DNA from: Massospora cicadina
Lineage: Eukaryota; Entomophthoromycota; Entomophthoromycetes; Entomophthorales; Entomophthoraceae
Assembly: GCA_022478985.1 (NCBI GenBank)
Contig: JAKSZP010002665.1
Coordinates: forward strand, 124,001-188,000
Length of the DNA: 64,000 nt
Reading direction: 5' to 3'
In this document: piece by piece, positions 10,287 to 21,330 of the stretch
How positions within the stretch are numbered: position 1 is the first letter of the stretch
Layout: every line of letters starts with the position of its first letter
Program-made: the position numbers and the translations under genes
Notes under the pieces: model-generated
The model's input: the letters and a program-made list of their open reading frames with translations, nothing else
Told to the model about the DNA's origin: nothing
The model's database searches: none

Positions 10287-13200
10287 TCAGCGACGCGGTG
10301 GGAGATATCCAAACATCCACGCTTGAAAGTGATCCACCAAATGAGACCGGAATCTGTGGACAGCTTCAGGGAGGGTGGGGATGGAGCCAGCGATGGCATC
10401 CAAGACAATCGTGTGGATAGTCCACATGGCGATTGCAACCACCAGAGCACGGAGGGAGGGTGGGAGGGGGAGGCCATTGATGAAGCAAACATATCTCTTG
10501 ATAGACTGAAGGGATGTGTTTAATCCTGGCCTAGCAGACGTTGGACTTCGCGCCATATTACTTTAGATGTGGGGCACTTCTCCAGGCGGTAAAACAGCGT
10601 TCCATACTGGCCACACACGACACAGGATGAGTGTAAAGCATTAGAGCGCTCAGCTGTACGATCACCCGCCTCAGGCAGTGCCACACATGGGAGCGGATTT
10701 GAGGCTGCAACAGAGGATGGTGTGCGTATTTCCAGATAGTCTTTTGGGTCTCAGTGGAATAAGGGATGTCCATCATGTCCAGGTAGTCCACCCTGGATAG
10801 GACTTGGGGTCGAATGGGGATCACGCCATCATGGATGGGTAGCCCCTGTACCTCTTGTGTGGACTGAGGAGAGGGGCGGCCTCTTCGGGTTGTATGTCCA
10901 CTAATATGAATTCTCCACTCTGCGCTTCTCATGGAGAGTAGGATTCGTTTGTAGTGGGTTTTAGTCCCGTGAGGATCTGTGGCTAATGTGTGTGATGCGA
11001 GGTATTTCATCAGGGAGTGGAAGTTTGATGGATTGTTGAGGCCCAAGGCTCAGGAGAAGTTGGAGTGGGCCGCGCGGGACCAGTGTTGGGATGGGAGTGT
11101 AGGAGCAGTGACGGCCGCAATCCAGGTGCCCAGGATCTTGGCGGCATGGGCTTTGAAGTCAAGTAGGCCCATGCCACCATGATGATGAGGGCCAAACATG
11201 ACCTCTAGCCATACTGGTGGAGGGCGGCCTGACCAAAGCCAACCTTGTAGCAAAGCATACAGGGATTTAGAGAAGCTTGGGGAGAAGGGGATGGCGTGGG
11301 CTCCGAACCAGACTTTGGATAGGAGCATAGAGTTGGCAAGAACAACCCTGCCAGTGAGGGTAGTAGGGTGGGCTCTGAGAGAGGCGATTCGCCTCGTCAC
11401 GTTGTCCAGTATATGTCACTCCATTACTGCTGACGCGTATCCACCTGCCTCCAACCATACGCCCAGATGGCATACCAGTCCTATGGTAGGTCGTGGCACA
11501 AAGGGGAGCACTAGTGGAGCGGTGTGTTTTGAGTTAGTAAGGCGTGGACGTGGGCGAGCAGAAGGGCCGGGTTGGGAACTACTTGCTGGGGCCCAGCAGT
11601 TCTGAAACTGACCAAGGAGGATGATTTCGGTTTTGGAGGCGTTCAGTGCCGCGTTGCTTACCCGGGAATATTCCTGGATGAGGGCTTCAAGCGCGCGTGC
11701 ATCTTTGTTATTAGACACACCCACCACGCAATCATCTTCAAATGCCATCATCTTGACTGGGTTTTGGCCTGGCACATGGACCCCAGTGAGTTGGGCATTC
11801 ACATTTCGCAGTAGTGGGTCATGGCTGAAGTTGTATAAGAGTGGGCTCAGGGGGTCCCCTTGTCGCAGCCCCTTTGAGGACGGACTACTTCCGTTAGGAA
11901 ACCTGGGCCGTGCACTGCCATTGTTGCAGATTCCGTGAGCAGCATCACCCAGTTAATGAAGCGGGGAGGTAGGCGGAATTGATGGAGGCAGGCCCTAAGG
12001 TATTCCCAGTTTACTCTATCATAGGCCTTTTGTTGGTCCAAGAATACAAGTGCCCCAGAGGCTGTGGACTGACACACATTAGCCACAGAGTGCACGTTAT
12101 CCCAAATCGACCTTCTGGGGATAAAACCGAATTGTTCTGGGGAGATGGTGGCAGATGCTACAGTCCTTAAACGGTTAGCCATGATTTTGGTTAAAATTTT
12201 GGTGTCTGTGTTTGTTAGAGAAATGGGGCGCCAGTTGGCTAAGTCAAGCCTATCCCCTTTCTTGAAGAGTGTGACAGTAAAGGCCTCATGTCCTCCTGGT
12301 AGGAGGCGCATTTCCAACAGGCTTTGGTTGAGTGAGGCTAGCAGCAATGAGGATATATATTTAAAATATTTTTTGTAGAACTCATATGGAATGCCATCTG
12401 GGCCTGGGCATTTTTGGTTCGGCGCACCATGAATGGTATTCCATAATTCGTTTGGAGTAATTAAATTCATTATTTCTGGGTATCAGAAAATGGTGCGGAT
12501 ATGAGCTCAGTCAAGAAATTCCGCCATTTTGGCCAGCTGAATTGGTTCAGCTCGGTATAACTTGGAGTAATATCTTTGCATTTTGATTGCCACTTTGGCC
12601 GGTGTGTCCACAATAGAATTATCCCGATCTTTGCACCTGTGTGCAGGCCACGCTCTGGCATGGTGCAAAAATTTTTTTGGAGAAGTATGCGGTGCACTTG
12701 TCGCCTTTAGTGATGCGTGTGGCCCTGTATTGGACACAAACCCGATGTTTGTGTTGCCTTTCAAGTGCGTTGAGGTGGGCGGCTGCCTCCGCCCACTTCT
12801 GGCCCCATGCAGGGCTATATCCTGAGGCTGGAATGTTGGACTCCAAGTGGGCCAATTCTGGTAGCACATGCGAGATAACCACCAATGTGGCTTGTGAGCT
12901 TTGGAGGAGAGATGGCGATAGTGGCGGATGATGTCTTCTTTGAAAGTTGCCTATGTGGAATTGGGGTCCGCACAAAATGGTGCAACAAATGATTTCGCCA
13001 AAGTTCCTCTTCCACCCACATGGAAAATCCTGGTGATGCAAGCTCGGGGGGGCAGATTTTGCACCAATGTGGGGCCTTTGCAACTGTGACGGGTAAGTGG
13101 TATGTTATCAAGACCAGTCGGTGGTCAGAGAATTCCATTTTCGTTGTTTTGAAGTGGGAGATGTGGGGTTGGAATTTCGCTGGCATTAGAATAAGGTTAA

Positions 13201-13798
13201 TGCGGGTCATAGACTTAATTGGCCATTGTGGACGTGGGGACGCATCATGTTTTTGAGCAGTGGGGCATGTCACAGCAGCGCGTCCATTAACCCAAGGGTG
13301 GCTTTTAGAACGCGTAGTTCTATGTGACCCTGTGGGGCGTGGGGTGAGGGCATCCACCGGTCCATTGGTGAGATTAGCCAACAGTTCATGTCACCAATTA
13401 AGAAAGATTTGGGGGGTAGCGGGAGGGATTTGACTGATGAGAAAAATTCCTGACGCTCATGTGCACCATTTGGTGCGTAAATGTTGATGATTGTGTGTGC
13501 AACATCAGCCCATGAGAAGGTGACAACGAGCACTCAGCCATTTAGGAATGTTTCTGAAGATGTAAATTTGAAAAAAAAATTTCTGAATTAGCACTCCACA
13601 GTGCTTTGACCAAAAGGATAGGGATGGTAGGAGCATTGTTTTCCAAGCTTCCTCAGAACCTCGTGGACAGTGGGACTCCTGGATGGCCAGGATATCCACG
13701 GGTAAATTGTTTTGTAAAAAACTCAGTTTCCAAGCCCAGGACGGGGAGGCCTTGAGTCCAGCGATATTCAGCGTCCCTAGAGTGAAGGTTTCCCCCAT
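10287..13798 (-). pseudogene. ORF2 of LINE-1: endonuclease, reverse transcriptase, zinc knuckle (frameshifted)
   Basis: ORF2 proteins nick the target DNA and copy their own RNA from the nick. The start MGETFTLGTLNIAGLK is at 13798. Endonuclease (13100-13798) boxes: LNIAGL, LAIQESH, INIYAPNG, IGDMNC and FSDHRLVLI. RT (about 11600-12470) boxes: GPDGIPYEFYK, LANWRPISLTN, ISPEQFGFIPRRS, FLDQQKAYDRV, then AFEDDCVVG in place of FADD. The C-terminus (10575-10660) has CVVCGQYGTLFYRLEKCP, a knuckle whose His is Tyr, then WTIHTIVLDAIAG. Frame changes include a one-base loss after RPQRG (about 11870). The endonuclease lesions near 13540 and 13270 are shared with LINE-2. Inactive. Confidence 0.9.
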
Positions 13799-15215
13799 CG
13801 CACCTTAGGTGTAAGGGGTGGGCCCCTGGGCCCACCAGCCTCTTCCAGGTCCCCACATGCTTTCACAGCAGCGCGGGTATTAGCAGCAATGCTATCAGGT
13901 TTTTTTTTATTTTTTGCGGAAAGAGTCGCGTTGGCTTTGGCCTTTGCTTTTTGTTTTCCCGACATCGGACGAATTTTTTGCGGTGCAGATAAGTTCAGTG
14001 CTCCATCGAGTGGGGCAAAAAAAATTTTCAGTTGGGATAGGTCCCAAGTCAGTTTTGACCGGGGCTTGGGTGCAGCGATTGGGTGAGATCAAATTTCCAT
14101 TGGATTCTTGGATTGAGTGGCCCATTCGGCATGGGCCTCCCAATCTGATTGGGTGATAAATTCCCGAGTTGCTTCCACCGCGAAGGTCTCCATGTCCTCC
14201 TGGCGTTGTGAGTGTGGGATGGTGGTGGTGGCCTTGGCCGCTTCCTTGGCCATGGTCCTATGGGCCTGCTTGGCCTTCTTCTGCTCCTGCGTGGAGATGG
14301 GCTTTTATCAATAGGTAGCAGCCTTGTGCTCCCCACGGGAAAGCCTCCTTGGTGCTTGCGGTTGGTTCATAGTGCGCCTCTCTGCTGGCCATGGCCACCA
14401 AGGGGTGCTCTTGGAATGTGACACCCTCTTTGATAGGGCATGCGTGCACCTTATGGTCGAACGCATCACAGTGGGTGCAAATGGGGGCGTGCTGTCCACA
14501 GTTACCTGGAATGGGTGGGTGGTGTGCCCTGTGATGTCAATAAAGGTGAAGTGCGGGATCTGGGTTAGGTCCTTTGTGATCTCCTCAGTTGGGGTCAGAA
14601 CTGCGATGGCTTTGCCAGTGCACAGGTGTGGCATCAGCGTGAAACGTTGCATTTTGAAAGATTGTATTTCACCATATATGGTGAGACCATCTTTCAGGTG
14701 TTGCTCCAAAATGTCACATTTTACCGTAGTAGGCAAAAAGTCAAATGTGAGGAAAATTTGGTTTGATTTTGTCCATCTGGTGCATTTAGTTTTGATGACC
14801 CGTTGCCCTTCGGGGAGGTCAACCACTATGCGCACCACTGCAGCCTCGTCTGCTGCTATTTTGCTTTTGAAACCTAGGTCCAGCCAACCGTGCGACATGG
14901 AGTGAGGTGCATCATACACCGCGGTTGGGAAAATTTTGTGTACATCTTCACAAAATTTTTCCCATAGGGCCGTTTTTGGATGTCCAGATACACACGGACT
15001 CCAAATTCCACCGACAAAAGTGGCTGGGAATGTGGCGTGTTGATGTACTGGTTGCATCGTGCTTGCCACACGAGTATCTCTGGGGAAATTGTGACTGCCA
15101 GTTTTTTTAGATTTTTTTCTATTCCGCTGGATTCTCTGGGGCGTTTTCGAACGTTAGAGGCCGCGGGCCTTCCGCCTGCTCCTCTTGCCTTGCTTGCCCA
15201 ACTGCTCCCAGACAT
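13777..15215 (-). pseudogene. ORF1 of LINE-1: RNA-binding Gag-like protein (frameshifted)
   Basis: ORF1 proteins of this LINE group coat the RNA. The start MSGSSWASKARGAGGRP is at 15215. After a basic N-terminus there is a globular part (TRWTKSNQIFLTFDFLP ... YGEIQSFKMQRF) that looks like the RRM-type fold of such ORF1s, then a CCHC knuckle broken by loss of one C in a run of Cs (14480 region). The tail is Lys/Ala-rich. A frameshift falls after VYLDIQK. The stop that ends ORF1 in LINE-2 (TAA) is GAA here (13843-13845), so this frame runs on and overlaps the ORF2 start by 22 bases. Confidence 0.85.
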
Positions 15216-15275
15216 GGGTGCAGACTAATCCCCTCTATGAGATTATCAAACTAGATTTAGTCTTGAATTGAATGG

Positions 15276-15295
15276 GTTGCAAAAGTGTTTGCAAC
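15276..15295 (-). other. Perfect hairpin in LINE-1 5' UTR
   Basis: GTTGCAAA-loop-TTTGCAAC, an 8-bp perfect stem with a 4-base loop, 16 bases from the element start. It is identical in LINE-2. It may affect 5' end formation or translation; the role is inferred only. Confidence 0.6.
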
Positions 15296-15310
15296 GAGAA
15301 AGAAAAGTTT

Positions 15311-15325
15311 TAGTCCTGATGATTG
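15311..15325. repeat. Target-site duplication of LINE-1, 5' side
   Basis: TAGTCCTGATGATTG; pairs with 10038-10052. Confidence 0.85.
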
Positions 15326-15614
15326 TCATCACTTTTTATTTTTGACTCTTCCATGGCGTTTTGCTTTCCATACAATTGCAGCTTAGACCAGATTAATATA
15401 AACAGTTTTGTAACCCTCTTCTCCTTATTCATTGGACCGCTGCTACCAGTACATGGCGCGTCTGGCTTTATTTATGTACATCTTTGTTTATGATTGCCCA
15501 GAGACTTAAATGGTGGAATTGGGCTGGATTACTAATGACCTAAAGCTCATTTCCCAACCCTCCTTAAAAATTGAACAAGAAATATACTTATTAATTATAT
15601 TTTTTCTTTTCAAT

Positions 15615-16425
15615 ACTAGTGGTTACCAACCTGAGGGGGCCCTCCATGCATCTTTATTCGTTGTGGCAAATAAATGGACTATCATATAATAGTAAAAAAA
15701 TTTAACATGGTGCTTTGGCGTTTGCCCTGAGCATCCATATTAGAAGGGGAAGGGGGATAGGGTGAAAATTGCCCAGCAAGTGCTTTAGGTGGTGGACAAA
15801 GGCAGACAGGATGGGGGTTTTAGCATCAATGGAGTGGGGCAGAAGTAGATAGAGGTATGGTTTCTCCTCATCAATGAGGTCAGTGATGTGCATCTCTTCA
15901 ACGTATTGAGCTAGTTGATGTTTTTTAAAGAAAATAAGTTCAGACACACATGTAAAGGACTTAATTTGTTTGCAGTTTTGAGGATAGTTGGGAGCGAAGC
16001 ATGAGGATATCACCACATTGGTGCATGCTTAGCTCACATCAAAGGCTATACTTTGATTTCATACTTGCATCTTATGAGAGCTCTTCAAGGAAATTAGGGC
16101 AGGGAATACCTATCAAAGTAGCTCTATCGTCATAAGGAGGGCTTGGTGGAGGTTAAAGTTGGTAGGGCAGCGGCTGCTTTGATAGCCTTTTTATGCAAAT
16201 CATTACATATTGGACAGCCATTTCAAGGACAGAAATGGTGGACGGGGTTCAAATTGGGTGGGCGCATAAAGAATTCATCCTGGGAGAAATCAGGTTTGGC
16301 CCCATAGGTTCATTCTTCACTGGCAATTCATTTGAGGATATTAATTGAAGTAGATTCGGGTATCACTAGGTCAGCAACAGTAGCAGTTTGTGTGGCAGGG
16401 GTTGATTGACCACGCTCAATTATAA
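15615..16425 (-). mobile_element. H2: 5'-truncated copy of retroposon family H
   Basis: The minus strand encodes a decayed protein homologous to H1 at 54.5-56.3 kb: SFTCVSELIFFKKHQLAQY and LIDEEKPYLYLLLPHSIDAK here, against SFTCVSALITF and LIDEENPQIYLLMPNVTDA in H1. Both copies share the same 3' end, AATAAAGATGCATG through to CCACTAGT. H2 ends at 15615 exactly where H1 does, but is shorter at its 5' side. Possible TSD: TTCTTTTCAAT (15604-15614) and TCTTTTTCAAT (16427-16437), of low complexity. No RT, transposase or integrase motif. The protein family is not recognised. Confidence 0.6.
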
Positions 16426-16799
16426 ATCTTTTTCAATCTTATATTTTTATAAAATATATATTAATAGTAGATAATTTTTTTCTTATCTTTTCTCTTTTTT
16501 TGCCAGCTTATTAAAACATTTTATGAACTTTTCGTGGTCACAGTTTTATATATGGCTAGTATTAACTTCCTTAAATGTATGAGTTAAGCTTGATATTTTT
16601 CAATAATATAAATGAGCCTACCAAAATACAGTTTAACTTATTAGATCAGCCCAATAGGTGAGTATTACAAGACACAAACTCATCGCCTACTTTATTTTTG
16701 GCAAATTTGTAGCATTTTTTCATATCTCTTTCATGTCAGATCTTTTTAATAGTAAAATTGTTATTGAAGATCTGAGCTTTTTAACTTAATTAAAGTATT
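16426..16799. other. AT-rich unresolved DNA
   Basis: No motif. This would be the 3' flank of element E, where a 3' LTR is expected, but I cannot find a second copy to prove one. Confidence 0.35.
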
Positions 16800-17500
16800 G
16801 GAAAGCTTATAAATATTGAGGTTAGTTGATTTTCCGGGATCCTCCAGGAATGAGTATAGAAGCAATGGTAGGGCAGGATGGTTTTCATATTAACTGGAAA
16901 GTTGACAGCATGGTAGCTGGATGATAAGTGATGCTGCAAGAAAATATGGCTGAATTTAAGTAGGTGCTCCATTTATATGAGTTAAATGTCACCTTTTGTA
17001 TAATAATCACCAGCGCCCCAATTACTCACTCAACTGTACAATAGGTTTCAGGATGATAGAGAGCGGGAAAGCATGCATCTTACTCCCACTTTAAGTTGAG
17101 CTTAGTAAGGACATGAGAAGTGAAAATACTTCAGTTATCTGTAGGTATGAACTGCAGAAGCCTGAGATTTTGAAGGATTTTTTGAGAGTAAAATTAGCTG
17201 TAATCAATGCTCTTACTTCCCATATAGCCTTATCAACAACCCGCTTAGTCAGATAGTTGATAGTTATGGTAATGTAGCTGGCCTTTGAATTGCTAATGGG
17301 ATGGTGTCTGGTGAAACCAATAGACACGAAATGTCAGGAAAACCTGGGCTAAACAAACTGTTAAATATTGCTCTTTCATAATGATTTTTCACATTGACAT
17401 TCCGCACAGCACTCCAGCATCTCCTGGGATGTCAAAATGCATCAGCTCCTAATAATGCTGCTTGAGATGCACCTTTGTTTTTTGACCCACCATGGACTAT
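16800..17500 (-). pseudogene. Ty3 integrase relic (element E)
   Basis: The minus strand shows VSIGFTRHHPISNSKASYI then TITINYLTKRVVDKAIW, which matches the first catalytic block of Ty3 integrases (DF-GPLP-S-G---I-V-D--TKW). The first catalytic Asp is Asn. The later D and E motifs are not visible. It is in the right order after RNase H and RT further right. Confidence 0.6.
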
Positions 17501-17699
17501 GGCCTTATGTATACCATTACAATATCCATCTGGGATGATGGTCTCATAATTATGTACTCCTTACCTTCAACAATATCGTGGTGTGTTCCATTCTTAGTTA
17601 CTATATTCTATCATAAATCTGATAGCAAAATTTGGACTGCTTTAAAAATCATCTTAAAACTCTCCGTTGATCATCAATTTTAAAATTTATTGGCAGCTA

Positions 17700-18250
17700 T
17701 ATAAGTGTTGAAAAGGTGGGCAGGTGGGATAGGCAATTGGCATTCTGATGCTTCGCTCCTGCGCAACGCTTAATCATGTAATCATAGGCATGATGTTTTA
17801 GCGTCCAGCGGTATAATTGTCCCACAGGATCTTTCAAGTTGCTCAACTAGCTTAGGGACACATGGTCAGTTACACCAGTGAAGTAAGTGTCTTGAAGGTA
17901 GAACCGAATTTTACTTGTATGTGTATAGAACCGCCAAGGCTTACCATTCCATTACTATATAGTTTCTATTGTGTATGTTTAATTTCTAACTAGTAAAGGT
18001 GACAAGATGATCTTTGTTTTCCTCTCCAATAAAATACAACATGGCTCCAACTTTCGTGTGTGATGCATTGGTCTGTATAAAAATTTGCAATTGAAGTTTT
18101 GGTAGCATGGCTAGAGCTACTAATAGTGCCAATCAAAGCTAATAAATTGCTTCTTGGCAAGTTAGATTCCAGTCAAAATGGGACCTTATCTTTGAGTAGA
18201 CATAAAGTGGTTCTCAAAGTTGTGCAAAATTGGCAACAAATTGGCAACAA
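17700..18250 (-). pseudogene. RNase H relic (element E)
   Basis: FIQTNASHTKVGAMLY corresponds to the RNase H start (TDAS---GAVL-Q), with the first Asp changed to Asn. It is followed by KDHLVTFTS-KLN-H-RNYIVME, where the second acidic position (E of Y---ERE) survives as ME. Near 18228-18258 there is a small tandem run of ATTGGCAACAA units. Decayed. Confidence 0.65.
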
Positions 18251-18990
18251 ATTGGCAGTAGTAACTAATAATACCTAAAAAACCTGAATTTCACGCTTTG
18301 ACTTAGGCCATCTAATCTTTAAATTGCTTATAACTTTGACGATTGTGGCCGTATTCCTCTTTATCAGTCATAAAACCAATGGTTCTAGTTAAATAATGAG
18401 GATGGCAATTCATGGGCTTGGTTTTTAAGTTTGCAGACGCAAGACTTTTTACAATCTTCCTAAGTATCCCAGTTGGTCGTCAAAAGTGTGACTATAACAT
18501 TGATGCCAGCAAGCTACACTATACACATGACAACTTTATATCCCCCAGGATTGTTTCCATGAGCTCTCTGGCACATAGCTGAGACATTGCATAACCCTTG
18601 AAGCACCATTATTGGCTGAAATAGGCCCTCTTGGGTTATTATCACGCAAATTTTTCTCACCTCCAGGCATTAGAATTTGCTAATACCCACTAATGAGGCC
18701 AATGCTAAAAAGAAATTTGCATCCTCCTATCCTTTCCACGGCATCATCAATCCATGGCAGGGGGTAATGGTCTTTCTTCAAGATGTTATCTAATTTCTCT
18801 GGTAATCAATGATGACCTGATAGTTTCCATCCTCCTTTATTACTATAATTGGCACATCACAAGGTTTTTGACGCATTAGCATGTCACGCTTAATAAGCTC
18901 TTTAATATCCTTTTAAACAACTTATTCTGAGGCTTTTAAACATCTTAAAAGTCATAATCAAATCAGGCTGTGTTCTTTGGTATCAATAGT
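18250..18990 (-). pseudogene. Reverse transcriptase relic (element E)
   Basis: Right to left, the minus strand gives NYQVIIDYQ (KKDG--R-CVDYR), then KTITPCHGLMM (KDAYPLPRIDD) with a frameshift, then TQEGLFQPIMVLQGLCNVSA followed by MCQRA (T--GL-----MPFGL-NA-A-FQR). The YxDD catalytic box is not recognisable. The order RT, RNase H, IN on the minus strand confirms a Ty3/gypsy pol. Confidence 0.7.
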
Positions 18991-19639
18991 ATGGTGACAC
19001 CCCTAGCACATCCTAGGTCAAAATCAACTTGAGCAAGTATTTCCCAAATCTATAAAAGAACTACTGAACTTGACACTTCTCTGTGTCAGTAAGAATACCC
19101 CAATCAACCATTAGGATGAAAGTATTTCTGCCAACATTTCCCTGATGGTAAGCCCTATTTTTGTTGAGGGCGCCAAAATTGTGAAATAATTTATATATTT
19201 TTTAGGAAATTGATGCAGGAAGTAATTAGATGGTATCTTTCAATTGTTACAGGCAAATTTTTAAAAGTTTCACATAAGATATTTATTTCTCCATGATGGG
19301 AATGACAGTGCCAGGTGAAATGTTTGGCTTGAATCTTGATCTAGACCATGGCTGATATAATTCACTGTAAAGTTACTCCAGAAATTTAATTTTCAGTATG
19401 GTAGGGATGACTACATGTGTTCTTTGCTGTACAATAACAAGCTTGTTTGATTGAAAAAGGAATGCCCTTTGAATCAATAATCTGTGCGGTCAATGACAAA
19501 CATTTGATTGTGCTATTATATGCTCAAATTAGGATTACTCCATCCATATAAGCCAGTTTAGTAAAGGAGTTTGCTTTTTTTTTCTCAATCTTCCCATCCT
19601 TTCTATAGTATTTAAGATTGTTTGGTCAATATTGGTGAG
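18991..19639 (-). other. PR-RT linker of element E
   Basis: Decayed linker; fragments such as FIDLGNTCSS may be the RT lead-in. No dUTPase-type motif is seen in this interval. Confidence 0.35.
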
Positions 19640-19920
19640 AGTGGCATCTTTTTGACTCAGTACCACTGCAAATCTTTATAAGAAAATTGATCCCATACTA
19701 GAATAATATAGTTCTTATTCACCAACCCTATGGCCTGTGCTGTTACTATAATGAATCCAAGATGCAAAGGTAAGGTACTATATGCACCAAGCAATTTAGA
19801 TATATGCGCCCCTGCCATGCCATACTCTTGACATTGCGCAACATTTGGAATAATCTTCAAATTCTTAAACAATTTTGTAATGACAATATTGATGAAAGCT
19901 CACTATTAATGATGGCCCAA
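19640..19920 (-). pseudogene. Aspartic protease relic (element E)
   Basis: INIVITKLFKNLKIIPNV then AGAHISKLLGAYSTLPLHL and NKNYIILV match the body of a Ty3 protease (INIV--KL----, flap region, and the hydrophobic ILIG box). It closely resembles the protease of element D (SGAAINIVLTKLVK ... NQNYDILIG). The DSG itself is lost (AFINIV here). It would have cleaved the Gag-Pol polyprotein. Confidence 0.65.
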
Positions 19921-20439
19921 AATTGGACTTTTTCACGGATATATCCACATGTGTAAATTCATAATTGAACTCAGAGGTGTTTACTAGGTGAATACTATAG
20001 TTGCTGCCCAATTCAGGGTGACTTCAGACTTAGCAGATACCATAAAAGTTATCTGAAAATACCTTCATTGAAAAATCCACCTGTACATCTTGGATCAAAG
20101 GATGGTCAGTAGAACATCTGGTGTGAAGGTCTAGATCATGATCAATGATCTGCTTTGAGTAGGTTAAAACACTTTTACTAAAGGCTTCTTTTGCAATTTC
20201 TACCTACTTAGTTTCTTTTCATTTATCCTTAAAAGTGATCATTATACATTATTAGCCACAATATCATGGAGTTTAGCTTTGGCTTCATCATTGGCCATGT
20301 AAAGTTTTAAATAGTCATTGGGAATGCTTTGGTTGTCATCAATGAAGGTAAAGTATTCCATCTCTACGCCACCAAATCTTTTACTGCATCATCATCCTTG
20401 TTGTTTTCTATGGCAACACTTACTTCAGGCTTCTTATCC
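19921..20439 (-). other. Gag-PR linker of element E
   Basis: Decayed linker; fragments such as EYFTFIDDNQSIPNDY and NDEAKAKLHDI are readable on the minus strand but unassigned. Confidence 0.35.
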
Positions 20440-21330
20440 ATCCCTCTTTAAATTTGGCTAGCTGAATGCCCTTTTTGACCACAGTTGTGGCATGTAATAA
20501 GGCCCTGTTGCTGTTTTTGTTCTGCTTTCTAATTCATGAGTTAAGGATTTTTTTGGTCAGATGTATTGTTATTAATTGTACTGGCAAATTTGAATTTTTT
20601 CTGATTATTGTGCCTATTAAGGGCTTCAGACCCTGCTAGCACAGCTTCCCAAATAATCACTTTGATACTATGTCCCCATGTATTAATTAAATGCTGGTAT
20701 CATAGCTCAGTGTAATTTATATTAAGCCTTGACTGCATGCTACATTGAGATCTTTGTTTTAAATTTAGACATTGCATTAGACATGATTAAGATTTGTGCT
20801 TCATGGTAGAACCTGTCAACAAAGTCTTTTATAGCCTCTGTTGTAATTGGCTTGACCAATCTTCTGCAATAACATTATATACTTGCTTTGTACTTAAACT
20901 ATTAATTCTTAGAGGATTCAATCAATTCTTCATATCTTTCTTGCCCTGCAGACCCCAACTTTATATGTAGATGCCAAAGTTACAATGAATTACTATTGGT
21001 ATATCCACTTAAACCCTTCATTCACTAGGTATTATGACAATATAAATCACTAATTTCTTCCAGCACTACCTTTGTTTCCTAATACCATAATAGCCTCACC
21101 CTGCGGCCCTAGTTTTCATATTGCCTACTATATATTATTTTAATCTTATAATCTTAACTTGCCTCACGCTGGCATAAAATAATTGGTAATAGTGTCCCTA
21201 CTTTTAGTATGTCCATTTGTTGAAGTTTTGGCCTACTTCAGATGGGCTGGTACTTCTTTGGAGATGAGTCAGAGTTTTGAGCGCCTATTGTATGGAGACA
21301 ATAGACCAGACAGTGACAGTAGTTAAGATA
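20440..21330 (-). pseudogene. gag relic with zinc knuckle (element E)
   Basis: The zinc knuckle reads ITCHNCGQKGHSASQI (20454-20520): the first two Cys and the His of CCHC are kept, the last Cys is lost. Upstream the minus strand has AIKDFVDRFYHEAQILIMS, typical of the capsid (F-------------EF---F--), followed by AMSKFKTKISM. This is the expected 5' start of element E, giving the full order gag, PR, RT, RNase H, IN. Confidence 0.65.

Larger units (their letters stand above)
10053..15310 (-). mobile_element. LINE-1: full-length L1/Tx1-like LINE
   Basis: A 5.26-kb non-LTR retrotransposon on the minus strand, bounded by a 15-bp TSD. It has a 5' UTR with a perfect hairpin, ORF1 (RRM-like region plus CCHC), ORF2 (APE endonuclease, RT, C-terminal zinc knuckle), a 230-bp 3' UTR, and ends in CCCCACAATAAA directly at the TSD without a poly(A) tail. 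It is near-identical by eye to LINE-2, from which it differs mostly by single-base transitions and small indels. Frameshifts and stops make it inactive. It lies at the end of repeat Z. Confidence 0.93.

Noticed and set aside
12145..12378. Long open frames on the plus strand within LINE-1 (and minus within LINE-2).
   Set aside because: They are shadows of the LINE ORFs on the opposite strand; conservation follows the ORF2 frame.
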